From positions 248,001-312,000 of the forward strand of contig NW_020170393.1 of NCBI RefSeq assembly GCF_000524195.1: DNA of 64,000 nucleotides, in the 5' to 3' direction. Origin of the DNA: Echinococcus granulosus. Its lineage: Eukaryota > Platyhelminthes > Cestoda > Cyclophyllidea > Taeniidae. Within the stretch, counting starts at the first letter, position 1. Each line of letters opens with the position of its first letter. The translations under genes and the position numbers were made by a program. This document shows, piece after piece, positions 11,590 through 23,703 of this stretch. The notes under the pieces were generated by a model. The model was not told the DNA's origin. It did not search any database and worked only from the letters and a program-made list of their open reading frames with translations.

Positions 11590-11907
11590 TTAGTGCACCA
11601 CTGCGGTGTGAATAAGAACGTAATTGATACCTCCTAGAGCAGTCCAAATTCTTGTTGCCTGATAAAGCGCCCGTAATCGGCTGAACCGACGACTTGTGTT
11701 GGTGTATGCGCTACTGACCTCCGTTTGGATTGGATTCGCAGCCGAAGTTGTGACCTCCTCTTGTATCTGCACAAACATTTGAACCCTCTCCGCGTTGGTA
11801 ACTTCACGACCATCGTGGGGTTGACGTTTAATTGTAGGATTGTAGACGCATGACTGCAGGGACACTTCACGACTTGACGGCACCACCACCCTCCCAGACT
11901 GCTTCAT
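11590..11907 (-). CDS. Possible small protein, 105 residues, unrecognised
   Basis: An ATG-started open frame between paralog 3 and the STRAP 3' end. The composition is unremarkable (no membrane segment, three cysteine or histidine clusters absent). There is no paralog in the window and no recognisable motif. It could be a chance frame or part of the STRAP 3' region. Listed only because of its length and its ATG start. Confidence 0.25.
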   Translation of the reverse strand: MKQSGRVVVPSSREVSLQSCVYNPTIKRQPHDGREVTNAERVQMFVQIQEEVTTSAANPIQTEVSSAYTNTSRRFSRLRALYQATRIWTALGGINYVLIHTAVVH

Positions 11908-12338
11908 CAGAAACTGGAATGCACGAATTGCAAGGTTTCTGTCACCGACTCAACTAAGGGTGATTAGAGGATTACCCATTAGCCATTTATTCCGTGCTAG
12001 ATGCCTCAAAGCAGCCCTTACGGTTAACATTTCAGACGCGTACATCACATACGTGGAAGCCAGCCAGCCACACACAAATGGAACAACTTGAGTGTGGAAG
12101 TGGGAAAGCATGCCCTTCAGAGTGAACTGAATACTCTATGCGAAAATAGTCCGCGCACACCAAGAAAAGGTTTCATCAATAAGTCTTATAAGCCTGTTTC
12201 CCGACATAGACTAGTACAGGGACTGCACCAGCAGCATAGACTACAACACCCGCCAGATGCAAAAAAATGAAGGAACAAGTAAAAAATTGTATAATAGCAA
12301 TAATATCAAAACTGATTTGAGGCAGTGAATACGAGTAA

Positions 12339-14464
12339 CTAGTGAACAAGGGTTGACGTGCAGCCGGGGGGAGGGGCGGAACGGCCCGGGCGCCAGAGCC
12401 CGTAAACCTCGCCAGCCTCCGTTTGCCACAGCCGTACCGTCCCGTCTTCGCTGCCGCTGGCATATAGATGACCATCGGGCGAAAAGCGGACGCAGTGCAC
12501 CGGCCCAAAATGCCCACGACAAGTTTCTAAATATATGGGAGAAAAAAAATACAAATCATGAATGACACTATTGAAACGCAAAACCAGTCCGACCTATCCC
12601 ACATTAATATCAATAATAATATTATAGTGGAGTCCAATTATCTCTTACGGAAGAAATGGTGATAAAACTTCACTAAAGGGGAACGGTGGGAACGGTTAAA
12701 ACATTAAAGTTGCGCTCAAATCCAAAGAGAAGACCTAAAATAACATTATCTATTCTCTCATTATATTACCGTCAAAAATGGGGACATTCACAGCCGTTTT
12801 AACTTCTCCAAAAAACACGAGAATAACAAAATTATTTTCGACACAAGCATGCTGGGTCCCGATAAAATAATGGAAATGGAAAAAGTGACCAGCCACTAGT
12901 CAGCATATTCGTTCATAACACTTTTAGCGTGTAGTAGTATGTTCATATTAAGATAACCAATTCAGGCGACAGAATCAGTTAATCAACATTGACAAATGAA
13001 GCCTTTCTTTGTTTTAGTCCGAACAAGCATAGCAGCCAAATTCAAAAAACACAAGTTGAATCTGTTGCTATCTCGTACCAGTTAAAGGCGCCTAAAATTG
13101 AGCAGCAGCGCCTGATGCATCTAATGAATTTACAAGAAACCAGCAATGAAAAGTCACATCGGTCTTAGAAGGTTGCTAAACGATAACCAACATATTGATA
13201 AAATGATACAATTTGAGGACAATGTCAGGAAAAAACAGAAAATTAGCCTTTAAAAAAGTAGTCGGTATTAATAGGTAAACAGTGACACAATAAGAACCCA
13301 CTTAACTCTGATAAAAATTCTCACCTAGGATGTCGCCTGACTTTGCACTCAAACGGTAGATGAGAGAGTCCTCGCAGCCACAAACAAATGTATCACCCAG
13401 AGGGCTCAAAGTGGCACTGTAGACTGGAGCAGGCAATGTGCAGGTGAGGCAGGGTGTTTCCGAAGTATCAAAGGTGGAATGACGGAAGTCGAATTCATAG
13501 GCAAGCACATTCTTTCCCGAAGCCACAATAAGCTTAACAGAAGTGTCGCCGCACGACCAAACCTGTGCATCCATTGGGCAGTCGTCCAAGGTAACCTTCC
13601 AGATAGGTTCGGCAGTTTCTGACCCATTCACTACGTCCCATAATCTTAGCGGAAATACGTGGCAGGAATAAAGCAATTTCCAAGATAGTATGTACACAAA
13701 AGACATATAGAGAGAGCGTCCAAATCTTTTGGAAAATGACTCGGGATCACAGTTATTTAAGAGGAGGACTTTAAAAGAAAAGGAAATAAGATATTTGAAT
13801 AACTAACCCAATATCTTTATTGTCAGTGATGGTTAATACACGCTTATCACTGTCCATCCATAGACATCTTCTAATAATCTTTTTATGACCAGCGAAGGAG
13901 CAGATGGCTAGAAAATCCAAGACGTACAGATTAAAACCAATATACGATGCAAGCAAAAAAATCACAATACGTTACGCGTTTTAGGAACGTGCAGATCGTA
14001 GATGAAGACCTCCTGCTTGTTGTTCGCGGTTAAGAGTCGCCCCCCACCATCAGTTTTCGAAAGATCAACGGCACGAACAATGTGGCTTTGGGATATAGAC
14101 AACAGCTCCAGACCATTATCAACATTCCAAAATTTGGCCGAAAAATCAGCCGCTCCCGTCGCAGCACGAGTGCCTTCTGCGTTCAAAGCGCAGCACCATA
14201 CGGCTCCTTTGTGCCCATTGAAAGTGCCTATCCAATCACCTGTATCACCCGTTCTTAACATAGCCTTGCCATCTAGAAAGTGACGGAAGGAATCGAGGAT
14301 CACAGCAAATTATTATTTTGGCTATATTAGCGCAATGAAGTGGTACCTTTTGAGGCAGTTATAAGCAAGGGTCCACAATCGGTCCCACCAGCAAACTGTA
14401 GGTCGACGACTGGTCGCGTGTGACCGTTACAGGTAATGGGAGTCTGTCGAATGGAGACTACCAT
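12339..14464 (-). CDS. STRAP: STRAP / unrip-like WD40 protein, complete, five exons
   Basis: In animals STRAP binds TGF-beta receptors and SMAD7, and is also the unrip subunit of the SMN complex. Exons (complement): 14464-14347, 14272-13976, 13907-13808, 13644-13325 and 12526-12339. The phases agree at every join and the sum is 1023 bases, 340 residues (human 350). The N-terminus [20 protein letters not shown] matches the human start ([17 protein letters not shown]). Other anchors are the block [18 protein letters not shown], then [21 protein letters not shown] and [20 protein letters not shown]. Together these make the WD40 propeller. The acidic tail of the vertebrate protein is absent: after YGLW the sequence ends in a short Pro/Ser tail. 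The reading frame continues upstream of 14464, but MVVSIRQTP is the expected start. Confidence 0.93.
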
Positions 14465-15175
14465 TATCGGCCAGATCCCACACAGGCCAACCAACAGACG
14501 CGAAGGAAAACCACCCGCCAGTCCGCACAGGCGCTTCGAGATTTCGCGAACTAAAACAGACCAACCTTTAGGTGCACAAACAGACAAACAAGTGCAGAAC
14601 ATATCGATACTTCCTACGTTTTGCATTAATTAAAATTTTTGGCTTCGTGACGTAATACTTAAAATTTGAAACTTTGATTACGTGAAGTTAAGGTAAGGGA
14701 TATAGCTCCAAAATTTTGCCGCGTGCTTACATAAAAGGAAAATCCATAATAAGTGTTTAATTGACACAAAATGATGCAATGTCTGCTTATTATACAACTA
14801 TGCCCAGGCATTATTTTTGTTTTATTCTAACGCATTATAGACTGATGGTTGTTTTGGAACTCAGGAAGTACAAAATAACGAGATTCTAAACACCTCTTAA
14901 CAACAAACGCATCAGTGGCAAATTATAAGGTGCGGTGTTAACGCGACTTAATCATGAACACTAGCAGCATTTTAAAGCTAATAGGTTCAATTGAATAATT
15001 TATGATCATCGGTATTAATTTACTTATTTATTAAATACGCACCCATCGATGCTTAAACATATATTTTTTCCACTTGCAAAATTTAGCAACCCTGTAAGAC
15101 TCTTTTCGTAGTTTATTTTAACCCAAATGTAGGCTGATAACGGCAAAAAGAAATCATTTGTTAAAACTGATTTTA
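14465..15175. other. STRAP upstream region, no gene recognised
   Basis: AT-rich spacer that must hold the STRAP promoter or trans-splice site. No exon-like stretch was recognised. Confidence 0.4.
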
Positions 15176-15373
15176 CTATAGAGTCCCGAGACTTCCCTGG
15201 AACTGAAGAAGCCGTAATACTCAGGCAGAATATGTGTTGTTGACACGCAGAAGGGCTAAAAGTGGTGACTAGTATGGCCCTGAGGCCAGTCCTTCTAGTG
15301 CAGGTTTAATCACGGAGCCCCTATTTGGCCCGCCACCAAAACCGAGAGTTAAACAAACAATTAAAGTATTACA
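15176..15373 (+). mobile_element. Solo LTR of a taeniid-type TRIM
   Basis: One copy of the repeat that recurs in this window. Shared blocks in order are GAGACTTCCCTGGAACTGAA, TAATACTCAGGCAGAATATG, TGTTGACACGCAGAAGGGC, TAGTATGGCCC, and ACCAAAACCGAGAGTTAAAC, ending near GTATTACA. No second LTR or internal region follows, so it is read as a solo LTR. It is the best-preserved single LTR here. Confidence 0.7.
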
Positions 15374-15806
15374 ACTACGGGGAGAAGTAGATTTTCACGG
15401 TACCCAATACGTTTAGCTGAAGTGGTTCTACTCAAAGTGTTTTAGTACACCAGCTTACACCAATATTTTGCCTAATGATCGGATCCAAATCTCGGTGTGT
15501 CAGTATACATAAGAGCCTATTTCCTCAATGGTCTTTTTCGTTTTGAATGTTAAGCTGAAGAGAGATTTCGGTCCGAGTCTGCAAAGTATAGAGTAATGTT
15601 TAAAATAATTCCTTCTTGAACTCTATAAATTATAGCCGGAGTGTACTGACAAATTGTTACTTTGTTTTTGCCATGGTGTATTTATCTTCCTAAAGAAAAT
15701 CTTGGCGGCATTACTAAAAATATGTAAATAAATAAAGCCGTAAGAAACGCGTATTCAAATGTTGGGAAAGAAGGCGAAGTTGCCTAAGGGAGCGGGGAAA
15801 ACCGTC
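15374..15806. other. Spacer, nothing recognised
   Basis: Between the solo LTR and the 3' end of the unrecognised minus-strand exon. No coding signal noted. Confidence 0.4.
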
Positions 15807-16331
15807 CTAAACTATAGGCAGAACTCTCCACTTGTTGATGTAGATCACATGCTCGAGTACAGCGATAGCGTAGAAAAAGTACTGCACTCTGACAATAACA
15901 AAGGGCCCACGGCTGGAGAGTTGAATAGGTGAACCGAAGGGATAGAGCTGCTGGCGCAGGTTGGGATGCGAATGAAGGTAGCGCTCGCGAGAGAGGTGAA
16001 AGACGGCAAATTGGTAGGCGGTCACATACTCCTCAATCATGAACCGCGAGCGTTCCACATCACCTGCCAAGCTCAACACCTGACCCTGTGCATCGAGCAC
16101 TACGACACCGATCCACTCCACCGGCTCGTTCCAGTCGTAGTATTGCATGCCGACCGACTGCGTGGAAGCTGTCCGGGCACCAACCCAACGCGCACATGCC
16201 CACCTGTCCCCACCAATCAAGGCTGAGGTGAGGTTAAGATGCGGTAAAAGTACTCGACTGACACGTGCTGCCGTGACCTGAGGCAAATCGAATGCCAGAG
16301 GGACGGGTAACTTTCCATGCATGGACCCAGT
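15807..16331 (-). CDS. Terminal exon of an unrecognised gene, 174 residues
   Basis: On the minus strand an acceptor (GATGAAATTTTAG) precedes an open stretch of 525 bases that ends in a stop. The product is not recognised. It has a conserved-looking core (QYYDWNEPVEWIGVVVLD) and, near the C-terminus, one hydrophobic segment (VQYFFYAIAVLEHVIYI) that could span a membrane, then a short tail KWRVLPIV. GC content is higher than in the flanks, as for other exons here. If it is an exon, the rest of the gene lies upstream (higher coordinates), but I could not identify it confidently. It could instead be a single-exon gene starting at the ATG at 16322. Confidence 0.45.
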   Translation of the reverse strand, partial: TGSMHGKLPVPLAFDLPQVTAARVSRVLLPHLNLTSALIGGDRWACARWVGARTASTQSVGMQYYDWNEPVEWIGVVVLDAQGQVLSLAGDVERSRFMIEEYVTAYQFAVFHLSRERYLHSHPNLRQQLYPFGSPIQLSSRGPFVIVRVQYFFYAIAVLEHVIYINKWRVLPIV

Positions 16332-19300
16332 CTAAAATTTCATCATTGGTTGTTATTAAAATTTGAATACAATCTGGAAGAATCAGGGAGTGGAAGAAAA
16401 GGCTGACATATAAATCTAAACAGCCCCGCCGTTTATCAAGGCGCAACTCAAAAACTTATTATGACCTATACTCTAAATCCATGCTGGGAAGATTTTGTGA
16501 GGTTTCCAGTACATACTCACCCAATCAACGAGAAAGCGGAAGTATTGTTTGAAAAGATGTGATTAGGGGTAAACAGGGAAGTAATTTCTGCAATTGGGGC
16601 ATTAAGTTAAAACTCTAACTTTACAGTGAATGGAGCCATTTAATGAATTGATTCCCTCATAGTTAGCGAAATATCTTCTTTGACAAAATAAAATCATTTT
16701 TTAGCAAATAATATGACGAAAATTCTGTGCAGCTGTTTTCAACAAAGCGACCCATAATACTACTGATTTTTGATAAGTAGGGCAATTTCGAACCTCGTGA
16801 AGTGGGTGAGTTGGGATTTCTTCTGCTGACAACTTAGTTCCAACATTTTTACTCTTTTCATCTTCCTGTAATTCTCGCAAATCTTTTTAATAATGATTGG
16901 AAAGGGTAGCATTGTATTTCTCCGTCTGCTTAAGTGAATGCAATAACTTACTGTCAAATGGCTTACTTCAGTCATTCTGTCATACATCTGGAAAACTCAT
17001 GAAAAACGGTGAGACTTCTTTCTAACCGCTGTTCAATGCAATGGAAAGCAATAAGTTAAAATCCAATACACTGTCCATCGTCTAGGATTTTAAATACAGA
17101 AAAGCCAAAAAAATTTATGGCACGACCCTAACGAAACTTATGACTCTAAAATAACAGTAATGAAAGGCAAACCCTACAGAAAAACCGAACAATAAACCAG
17201 CTTTTAAACCCGGCTGCGTGGCTGTTACTTTGGGAAAGAGCGCATTTTCTCCGGGCGCTGCATAAGTGGCAGCCCGGTAGCCTCGGGGTCCCAATGTGGA
17301 GGTGGGGCGTAAATTCATCTCAAAAATCACAGGCAAAGAATTGAGGGTTACCATATTTGCATCTTGATGTTTGGGTTTCCAAATGACCAATAAACTATGC
17401 CAAGTTAGGCCACCCCCTATGGGAGCAGATCATGTTAAATGCTTATTCGACGATTTCCGCGGATACAATGGCCCTTGGTAGGATTTTACAAATTTTCAGT
17501 CCATATTAGCTTTAATTATTCCTTACTGAGGGGAGAGAAATAACTTTAATAACTGGAATTCAGTAAGGGCATGAAAGGACTATGGGCGACTTGTCCCGTG
17601 TATGCCGATCCGTGGATGCCAACAGCTTCACTAGTATGACTCCGCAAACAATCCAAAAGTTCCCCAAAAGATAAGACAGATAAGGATAAAAACGCAAAAA
17701 AGCAAACCCCGTGTAAGGGAGTTTTAATAAGTATTTCACAGACTAAAATTAATGCAGAGCCTAGAGGTCTATAAATGTGCAATGACTTGGTTAACTGGGT
17801 GGATGCGATTGCCCAAATGCCTTATAAGACATGATACTGTATTGGTGTTCTTTACTTGGCTCCCTGCATAAGTTTATTGTGAATCTTGACTAACAAATCC
17901 GGTTAAATCTGATGTAAATTGGGCTTTACTGTCTTACAAATTTGTACTGGACTACGGGGGTACCTAGGATTCTCTTCAGGTTTGTTGTATAGCACCTGGA
18001 GAAGGTGGATTTGGGAGTAGCGCAAGGCATTGCCAAGAACATACTTGCACTAAAGTCACTTGTCAGTGATTATGAAAGATACGTCACTTTTAGTAGGGAC
18101 ATTCGGTTGGGATCAAAAAGTAGGCAACAGTTGGTTTACTTCCATACTGATAAAGCAAACCGCGGTGATCTAGTGAGTGGGCGCCAAGTACATTAACGCA
18201 TGGCAGTTAGCTTCAACGACTACCCACTCACCTGTTTGGTCTTCCCACCTCCACTTATTGAAAGTGCGCCATACATTCTAGATTGGGCATTCACTGATTA
18301 GCTCGTGATGAGCAATGGACTTTGTAGTCCAAGATCCGGTAAGCGAACGAATACAACACTGGCTATGTTCACACGATGTGGGTATACCGTAAACCCCATC
18401 TCAAAGGCACGCATTTCTTCCTGTGTTTGATGGTCCACTCACCACAATTACTGGTGATCATGCAATCAGCACTAGGACCTAACTGCTAACTCGTTTTATC
18501 GAGGTGAGCTTGCTAACGGTCTTCGGTAAACAGCTGGAACATCGCTTAAATTAACAATATAAAGGAAAGGGGGTTGCATTTCCCCATCACACACCCCACT
18601 ATGCCTTCGAAAGTGAACATCTTTAAATGCAAATACGTAGGCAAGGGCTAGCCTGCTACTTTGGCGGCATCATCAACGGCTCCATTGCAAGAAAGGCTTC
18701 TTTCAGGTAGAGACAGACTTCAAAGAAATACAGTCCAACATTTGTGCAGTCATCTTAATTTGAACGAAACCCGGTTAGCACATATAAAGAAATTTTGTAT
18801 ACTCATTCCTGCAAACTGTTAAAGATACATCTCATTCCATGTAGTATGACTCTTTAAAGACTTCAAAAGCGAGAGAAGTCTCTCCACGCAATAGTAGTCC
18901 GACCACGACAATTCAATGACAATGCATGATGCCAATCAAGAATGCATCCCTTCCCAATCTATCAGGGGAGATCTTTTCTTTGTCTTCCTCACGACGAGCC
19001 TCTTAGCCTCCAACGGCGAAATACCCAAAAGTATAAAATAACATACTTAAAAGCTGAGACAATAAAGCTGTTAAAATGTAGTGGATACTAAATAATGTTT
19101 GTTTAAATTCACTACTGCCTAACCAAGTCTATTCCATAAAGGCCTCACGAATAATCGAGTGCGTGTAATGGAAGTCAGGCTCAAATGTATATATAAACCC
19201 TTACAGTAAAGGAAACACGAGACTTAGAACGTAGTAGTTGTGGCATATAGCACAGCAGGTACTGGAAATGCATGTGAAAGTGATGGCAGAGCTCGATGAA

Positions 19301-21567
19301 ACCGCAAATACCGTGCAAAAGATACTGGCACATTGCTGAGCAAGCTTGGTCGCAAAGTGGCTAAAAAGTTCAAAAACTTTCCTAAAAATATAAAACTATG
19401 CGATTTGAATGCACATTTTACTCAAAAATCTCCAGTCATAAATCACTTGTATAACCGAAAATTTTGCATATTTCCTGTTTTGCAAGTTTTACTTAAAGTT
19501 AGTAAGTAGACTATTTGGCAGAGGGTAGACTGGCTGTCCGCCGTAATTTGAAGAAATGGGTGAGTCGTGTAGTGCTTACCCGTGGTGTCAAAAAGCGCTT
19601 TTACTTAAGAAACGCATAATCTATGAAAGGAAATGTTAAAGAAAGTACGTTAATGCTTTAAGAAACAAATTCTGTTTTCCAGTTCCACTTCTTACACGAT
19701 GGCCAAACCATAAATCCTTGAAAAATAGTGGTGTGTTGAAAAATTTGCCGAAATTAGCCAATTTTTTTTTTAACATCTGTGTAATGATGCATATCAGATA
19801 TCAGATGTATTTATGCATGCAGTTAAACAAAATAAATAAAAATAGAAAAAGACGAAGAAGGAAAGTAAAACAATTTGCCCAGAAGCACTATAGCACCACC
19901 GGCAACTCACGAAGACGAAAGAAGTCATAATTTTAGACTGAATATGTATAGCCAACGTAGAGGATGGGAGCCACAGGTGCCCCCGTAAGTAAAACGAAGA
20001 ACTAAACGAAGCAGCAAAGCATTACAGCACAATTTGGAAAGGGTCTAACTACAGCTAAATGAAGCCGAGTGTTGATGACAGGCAAGATCGGTAGTTAGTG
20101 AGCAAATCTATCGATGGCCCACGTTGCGCCGGTAATTCTATCACCAGTTTTGCGTAGCTCTAACTTCATGTCGTTGTAAATTAATTCATCCTTAAATGCG
20201 TATTCAGACCTGTTATACTCCCTCCATCTGCTCGAAGGATGTGAAGGCTGCCTGTATCAGCTCCTAATGTAGATGAATTTGGGAGAGTGAATTGCCATGA
20301 TCAGGTAGAAGACCGACTATTCCAGGCCAAGTTAGCCATCTCCAGATCCATGCGATATGCAATTATTGTCTGACGTCAGGAAAAATGTAGTCTCAGTCAA
20401 ACCGGATGTCGCCGAATTTTTCCTGTTCCCGAAATTTAATTCAGTTCAACTGATACATACATCAATTAAGGCGCATAGCGCCAAGTCTTGCGCATGCCTT
20501 AAGTCCACTCGGCATAAAGTAGATTTAAAACCACTTCTAGGTTACTTGTTAGACAACAAATAGCAAACAGTGTAGTGCATTAATTGTTTGTTTAACTGTT
20601 GCTTTTATCAACGGGTCGTTTGAGGGTTCCTCTAAGCAGTCTGCCGCCCCCCCGGCCCCACCAGTAGCCTTTTAGCTCTGCTCTATGTCAAAACCGCGCA
20701 TCCTGCTCTAGTATTGTCTTTTTTTGCCTTCAGGGAAGTCCTTAGGCCGTACAAGACGGTGCATGACCATCACTTGAGTTATTTACCCAACAAGTAAGCT
20801 GAGGCAGCGGTATACCCAGAAGGAAGTACGCTGGCCACTGAATAGCTCAGATGTTTTTGATCAAACGTTGGTTGGTCACTAAGGGTTGTTGAGATGAATC
20901 TCTACAAAGTGATGTTGTTATAGTTTCTATCACAGTCGCAGAAGAAAATCATCAACTACAGTCTAGATGGTTTTCTAATGTAGCACTAAACCAACCACCA
21001 TTAGTTTTTTTGTAGAGCAGATTTATAGCATTATACTCATCCAAAATAGTTTTGTTGTCACTTGGCTAAAAATATTTTAAATCTATTTTATTCTTTATCC
21101 TGAACCGACGTGTTTTCAACGCGATTGGGTGCAATCAGTTATCGTGAACTAGTAGACAACACAAGCTGAATATTCGCGACTTCGGGATCAAGTAGGAATG
21201 TCGATCAGTCACAAATGAGTGACGTTAGCGGCTAGCGTGTTAAAGGGAGTGAGAAACTTTCAGGTTGTATTAGGAAAAGTCGAAAAAGCCATGGTGATGT
21301 TGTAGCTTGTGTTTTTCTTGGCAATAATTCCACTCCCATAGGCGGTTTGGAATGCCAGTTAAATAAGATTTTGCTAATTCAGTCGTCGCGAAATGATGTC
21401 ATGGAAATTTGAAAAGACACCCTTTGGCAATACTCTTTCAAAAAAAGATTCAAATAAACTTTTGAGTTCTTAACACAGGTGAATGGTGATGAGGCAAAGT
21501 AAAGCCTGGTGGAGGAAGGATGCGACCTAGCAATAAACATTTAAAATGATCACTATATAATATACAC
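16332..21567. other. Gene-poor stretch, nothing firmly identified
   Basis: Over 5 kb without a supported gene. An open stretch on the minus strand at 17115-17390 (GPRGYRAATYAAPGENALFP) has protein-like composition and could be an upstream exon of the 15.8 kb gene, but no in-phase join was found. The 18.0-18.6 kb part has a few short peptides suggestive of decayed retroelement sequence, too weak to call. The rest is AT-rich. Confidence 0.35.
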
Positions 21568-21747
21568 TGTATCACCTCGAGACTTCCCTGAAGACGAAAG
21601 AGGTCATAACTACTTAAAGCAGAATAAAAACTGTGGAAGTACAGAAGGGCTTGGGAGCTACTTGCATGGCTCGGGAGGCCATACTGGCGGAGCCTCAAAG
21701 TGGGCCCATTACCAAAACCGAGGATTAAACAAGCAACCAGAAATTAT
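21568..21747 (+). mobile_element. Solo LTR of the TRIM family
   Basis: Matches the LTR at 15176-15373: CGAGACTTCCCTGAAGACGA, TACAGAAGGGCTTGGGAGCT, CATGGCTCGGGAGGCC, and ACCAAAACCGAGGATTAAAC. It begins TGTATCACC. No partner LTR was found within 2 kb on the same strand. Confidence 0.65.
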
Positions 21748-22794
21748 AAAAATAATAAACCAATTAAAATACCTTCTCATGGCCCTGCAGCAGGATTAGT
21801 GATTTCAGTACAAGTTGGATAAGGAGGCACCGAAAAGGGCATCGCCTCATAAATCTGTCATTTGGTTGTCAAATGGTGTAATTTACCTTGAGCTTATGTA
21901 GGCTGAGGCACGAACGATGGCTTACCACTCGCCAACTTAAAGAATAGATGAAGAGTCGTATAATGGAAAAAAGCAATGAAGTTTTCCATAAGATCATTGT
22001 ACTTCCCTCTCAAACCCTTACTTCACTGCCTGTCGTCCTACCGATGGTGTGAAATTCGCTTTGATAGTAAAACTGCTTACTCCATGGCTTAATACGGTGG
22101 AGCATGAGGAAAAACTGGTGAGCATTACATCCTTCCGCCTTGACGATGAAATACTGAAGGGTAACGCGTGTTTTACAGCCAGATAGGCAGAGGTCGCCTT
22201 TGTGACTAATACACATGTTTTTTGGAAAACATATCGAAAGTTGACATATATCCAACTTTGGCGGCGCACGGTTTGACTTCTAAGGGGTTAATTCGTGATC
22301 TGCGAGAAGAAATTGCTTTTATAGATTAAAGCATCAGGTTTTTTTTTCGCTGCCTTGACAACGCATACTAAAGTAAACCGAGAAAGCTTACCATACACTT
22401 TGGTCGCTTGCATTTCATTTACCACCAGTAATAGTCATACCTGAAGTTGCAATAAGAAATGACGTTTTAAGCTGCAATCCACTAATAAGATTAGCATAAA
22501 AGCTTGAAAACTGTCCATCACTCTTAGCTTTGGGGACGAATTCTTCCCCACAAGAGATTTGTTGGGGTGAAATTAACGTCAGTGAACCAATGCTAATAAA
22601 GTCCCCAAAATGACTAGCCAATAATTTACAAGTCACAACTCAATGGAGAAAGCTGACCGATTAGGTAAAGGGTTAAAAGGAATGTTCAAACCTCCTTAAC
22701 ACATTCGCTACCAGCGTCACATATATAAGACGCTCCTGTTTTCCCACCTGAGTTCGCATTACCCACATCTAACACATTTAATAAAAAGAAATAA
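21748..22794. other. Spacer, nothing recognised
   Basis: AT-rich sequence between two TRIM-derived elements, without supported coding content. Confidence 0.35.
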
Positions 22795-23703
22795 AAATTG
22801 TTTTTTACTCTTACGGGCTCAACCATTGCACCTTTGTCGGGCAGCCTACCCTGCAAGTAGCCCCAACCTGAGTATTATATCTTCTCGCGTCTTTTGGGAA
22901 GTCTTGGGGAGCTACAATGCTGCCAGCTGAAAGCCGACCCCGTCTCAAAGGACAACTATCCTGATCCCTCCTGTTGGGTGATAGACCCTAGCGGCTCAAA
23001 AGAAGTACATATACTGTGGATGGAAGATTATGTGACAACCCCTAATAGAAGGGCTGAAAGTGACGTCTGACTGTGGCAAACAACCCAGTCTCGAGTTCTG
23101 AAGGAATCCTGTTAACAACTGAAGCAGCAATAGCGGTAAACTACCTAAAGGATTTCATTACGTAGTTGTCTACAGCGCCAGCATAAAATGTCATTGAGGT
23201 GAACACGTGGCACCTCCTCCACTTTTCTACTAGCTGGATAGAATCCCGATGGATATGGCTGGATAGCTCTGAAGTGAGAACAATATGGCAAGGAAGGATA
23301 GATTCAAAACTTAATCTTCAAGGAGCTATATCAAACTCCATCCTTTGTTACATGTCTCTGTTTTTAGGTCAGTGTTCCTCCAAATTCAGCAGAATTCCCA
23401 AGAGGGATCGGTGACGCTGCAATCGGATACTTTCTTGGGCGCGGTTGATGTATGCGTGCTTTTACAAACAGCAGCGATTACGTCGCGATTGCAGGGTGGA
23501 TCGCCGGGGATGACGCTCAAAAGAGGAGAGGGGCTATGTAATACTTCGTTTATTTGTTTAAATCCCCCACCATTGTTTCTCTGCCAAGCTATCTGCCCTC
23601 TGGGTCGTGCCAGTAGCTCTCAGACCCTTCCTTAAGTCGAATCTATGTACTCTGATCAAGTATTATGCTTTCTCTCGTCTTCGGGAAAGTTTGGGTGAGC
23701 TAA
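22795..23703 (-). mobile_element. TRIM element, minus strand, two decayed LTRs
   Basis: Both ends carry the LTR in reverse orientation. The 3' LTR is at about 22795-22916 (contains the reverse complement of GACTTCCCAAAAGACGCGAG and ends GAGCTACA). The 5' LTR is at about 23560-23703 (reverse complement of CCCGAAGACGAGAGAAAGCA). The interior matches the interiors of the elements at 44.5 and 50.5 kb: its reverse complement has CAGAGCTATCCAGCCATATC and GTGGAGGAGGTGCCACGTG. It has no coding capacity, as expected for a TRIM. Boundaries are approximate. Confidence 0.65.

Noticed and set aside
17115..17390. Minus-strand open stretch with plausible protein composition
   Set aside because: No in-phase splice join to the exon at 15807-16331 and no recognisable family, so not listed as a gene.
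18005..18600. Possible gypsy-type retroelement remnants
   Set aside because: Only isolated short peptide likenesses in different frames; no ordered domains.
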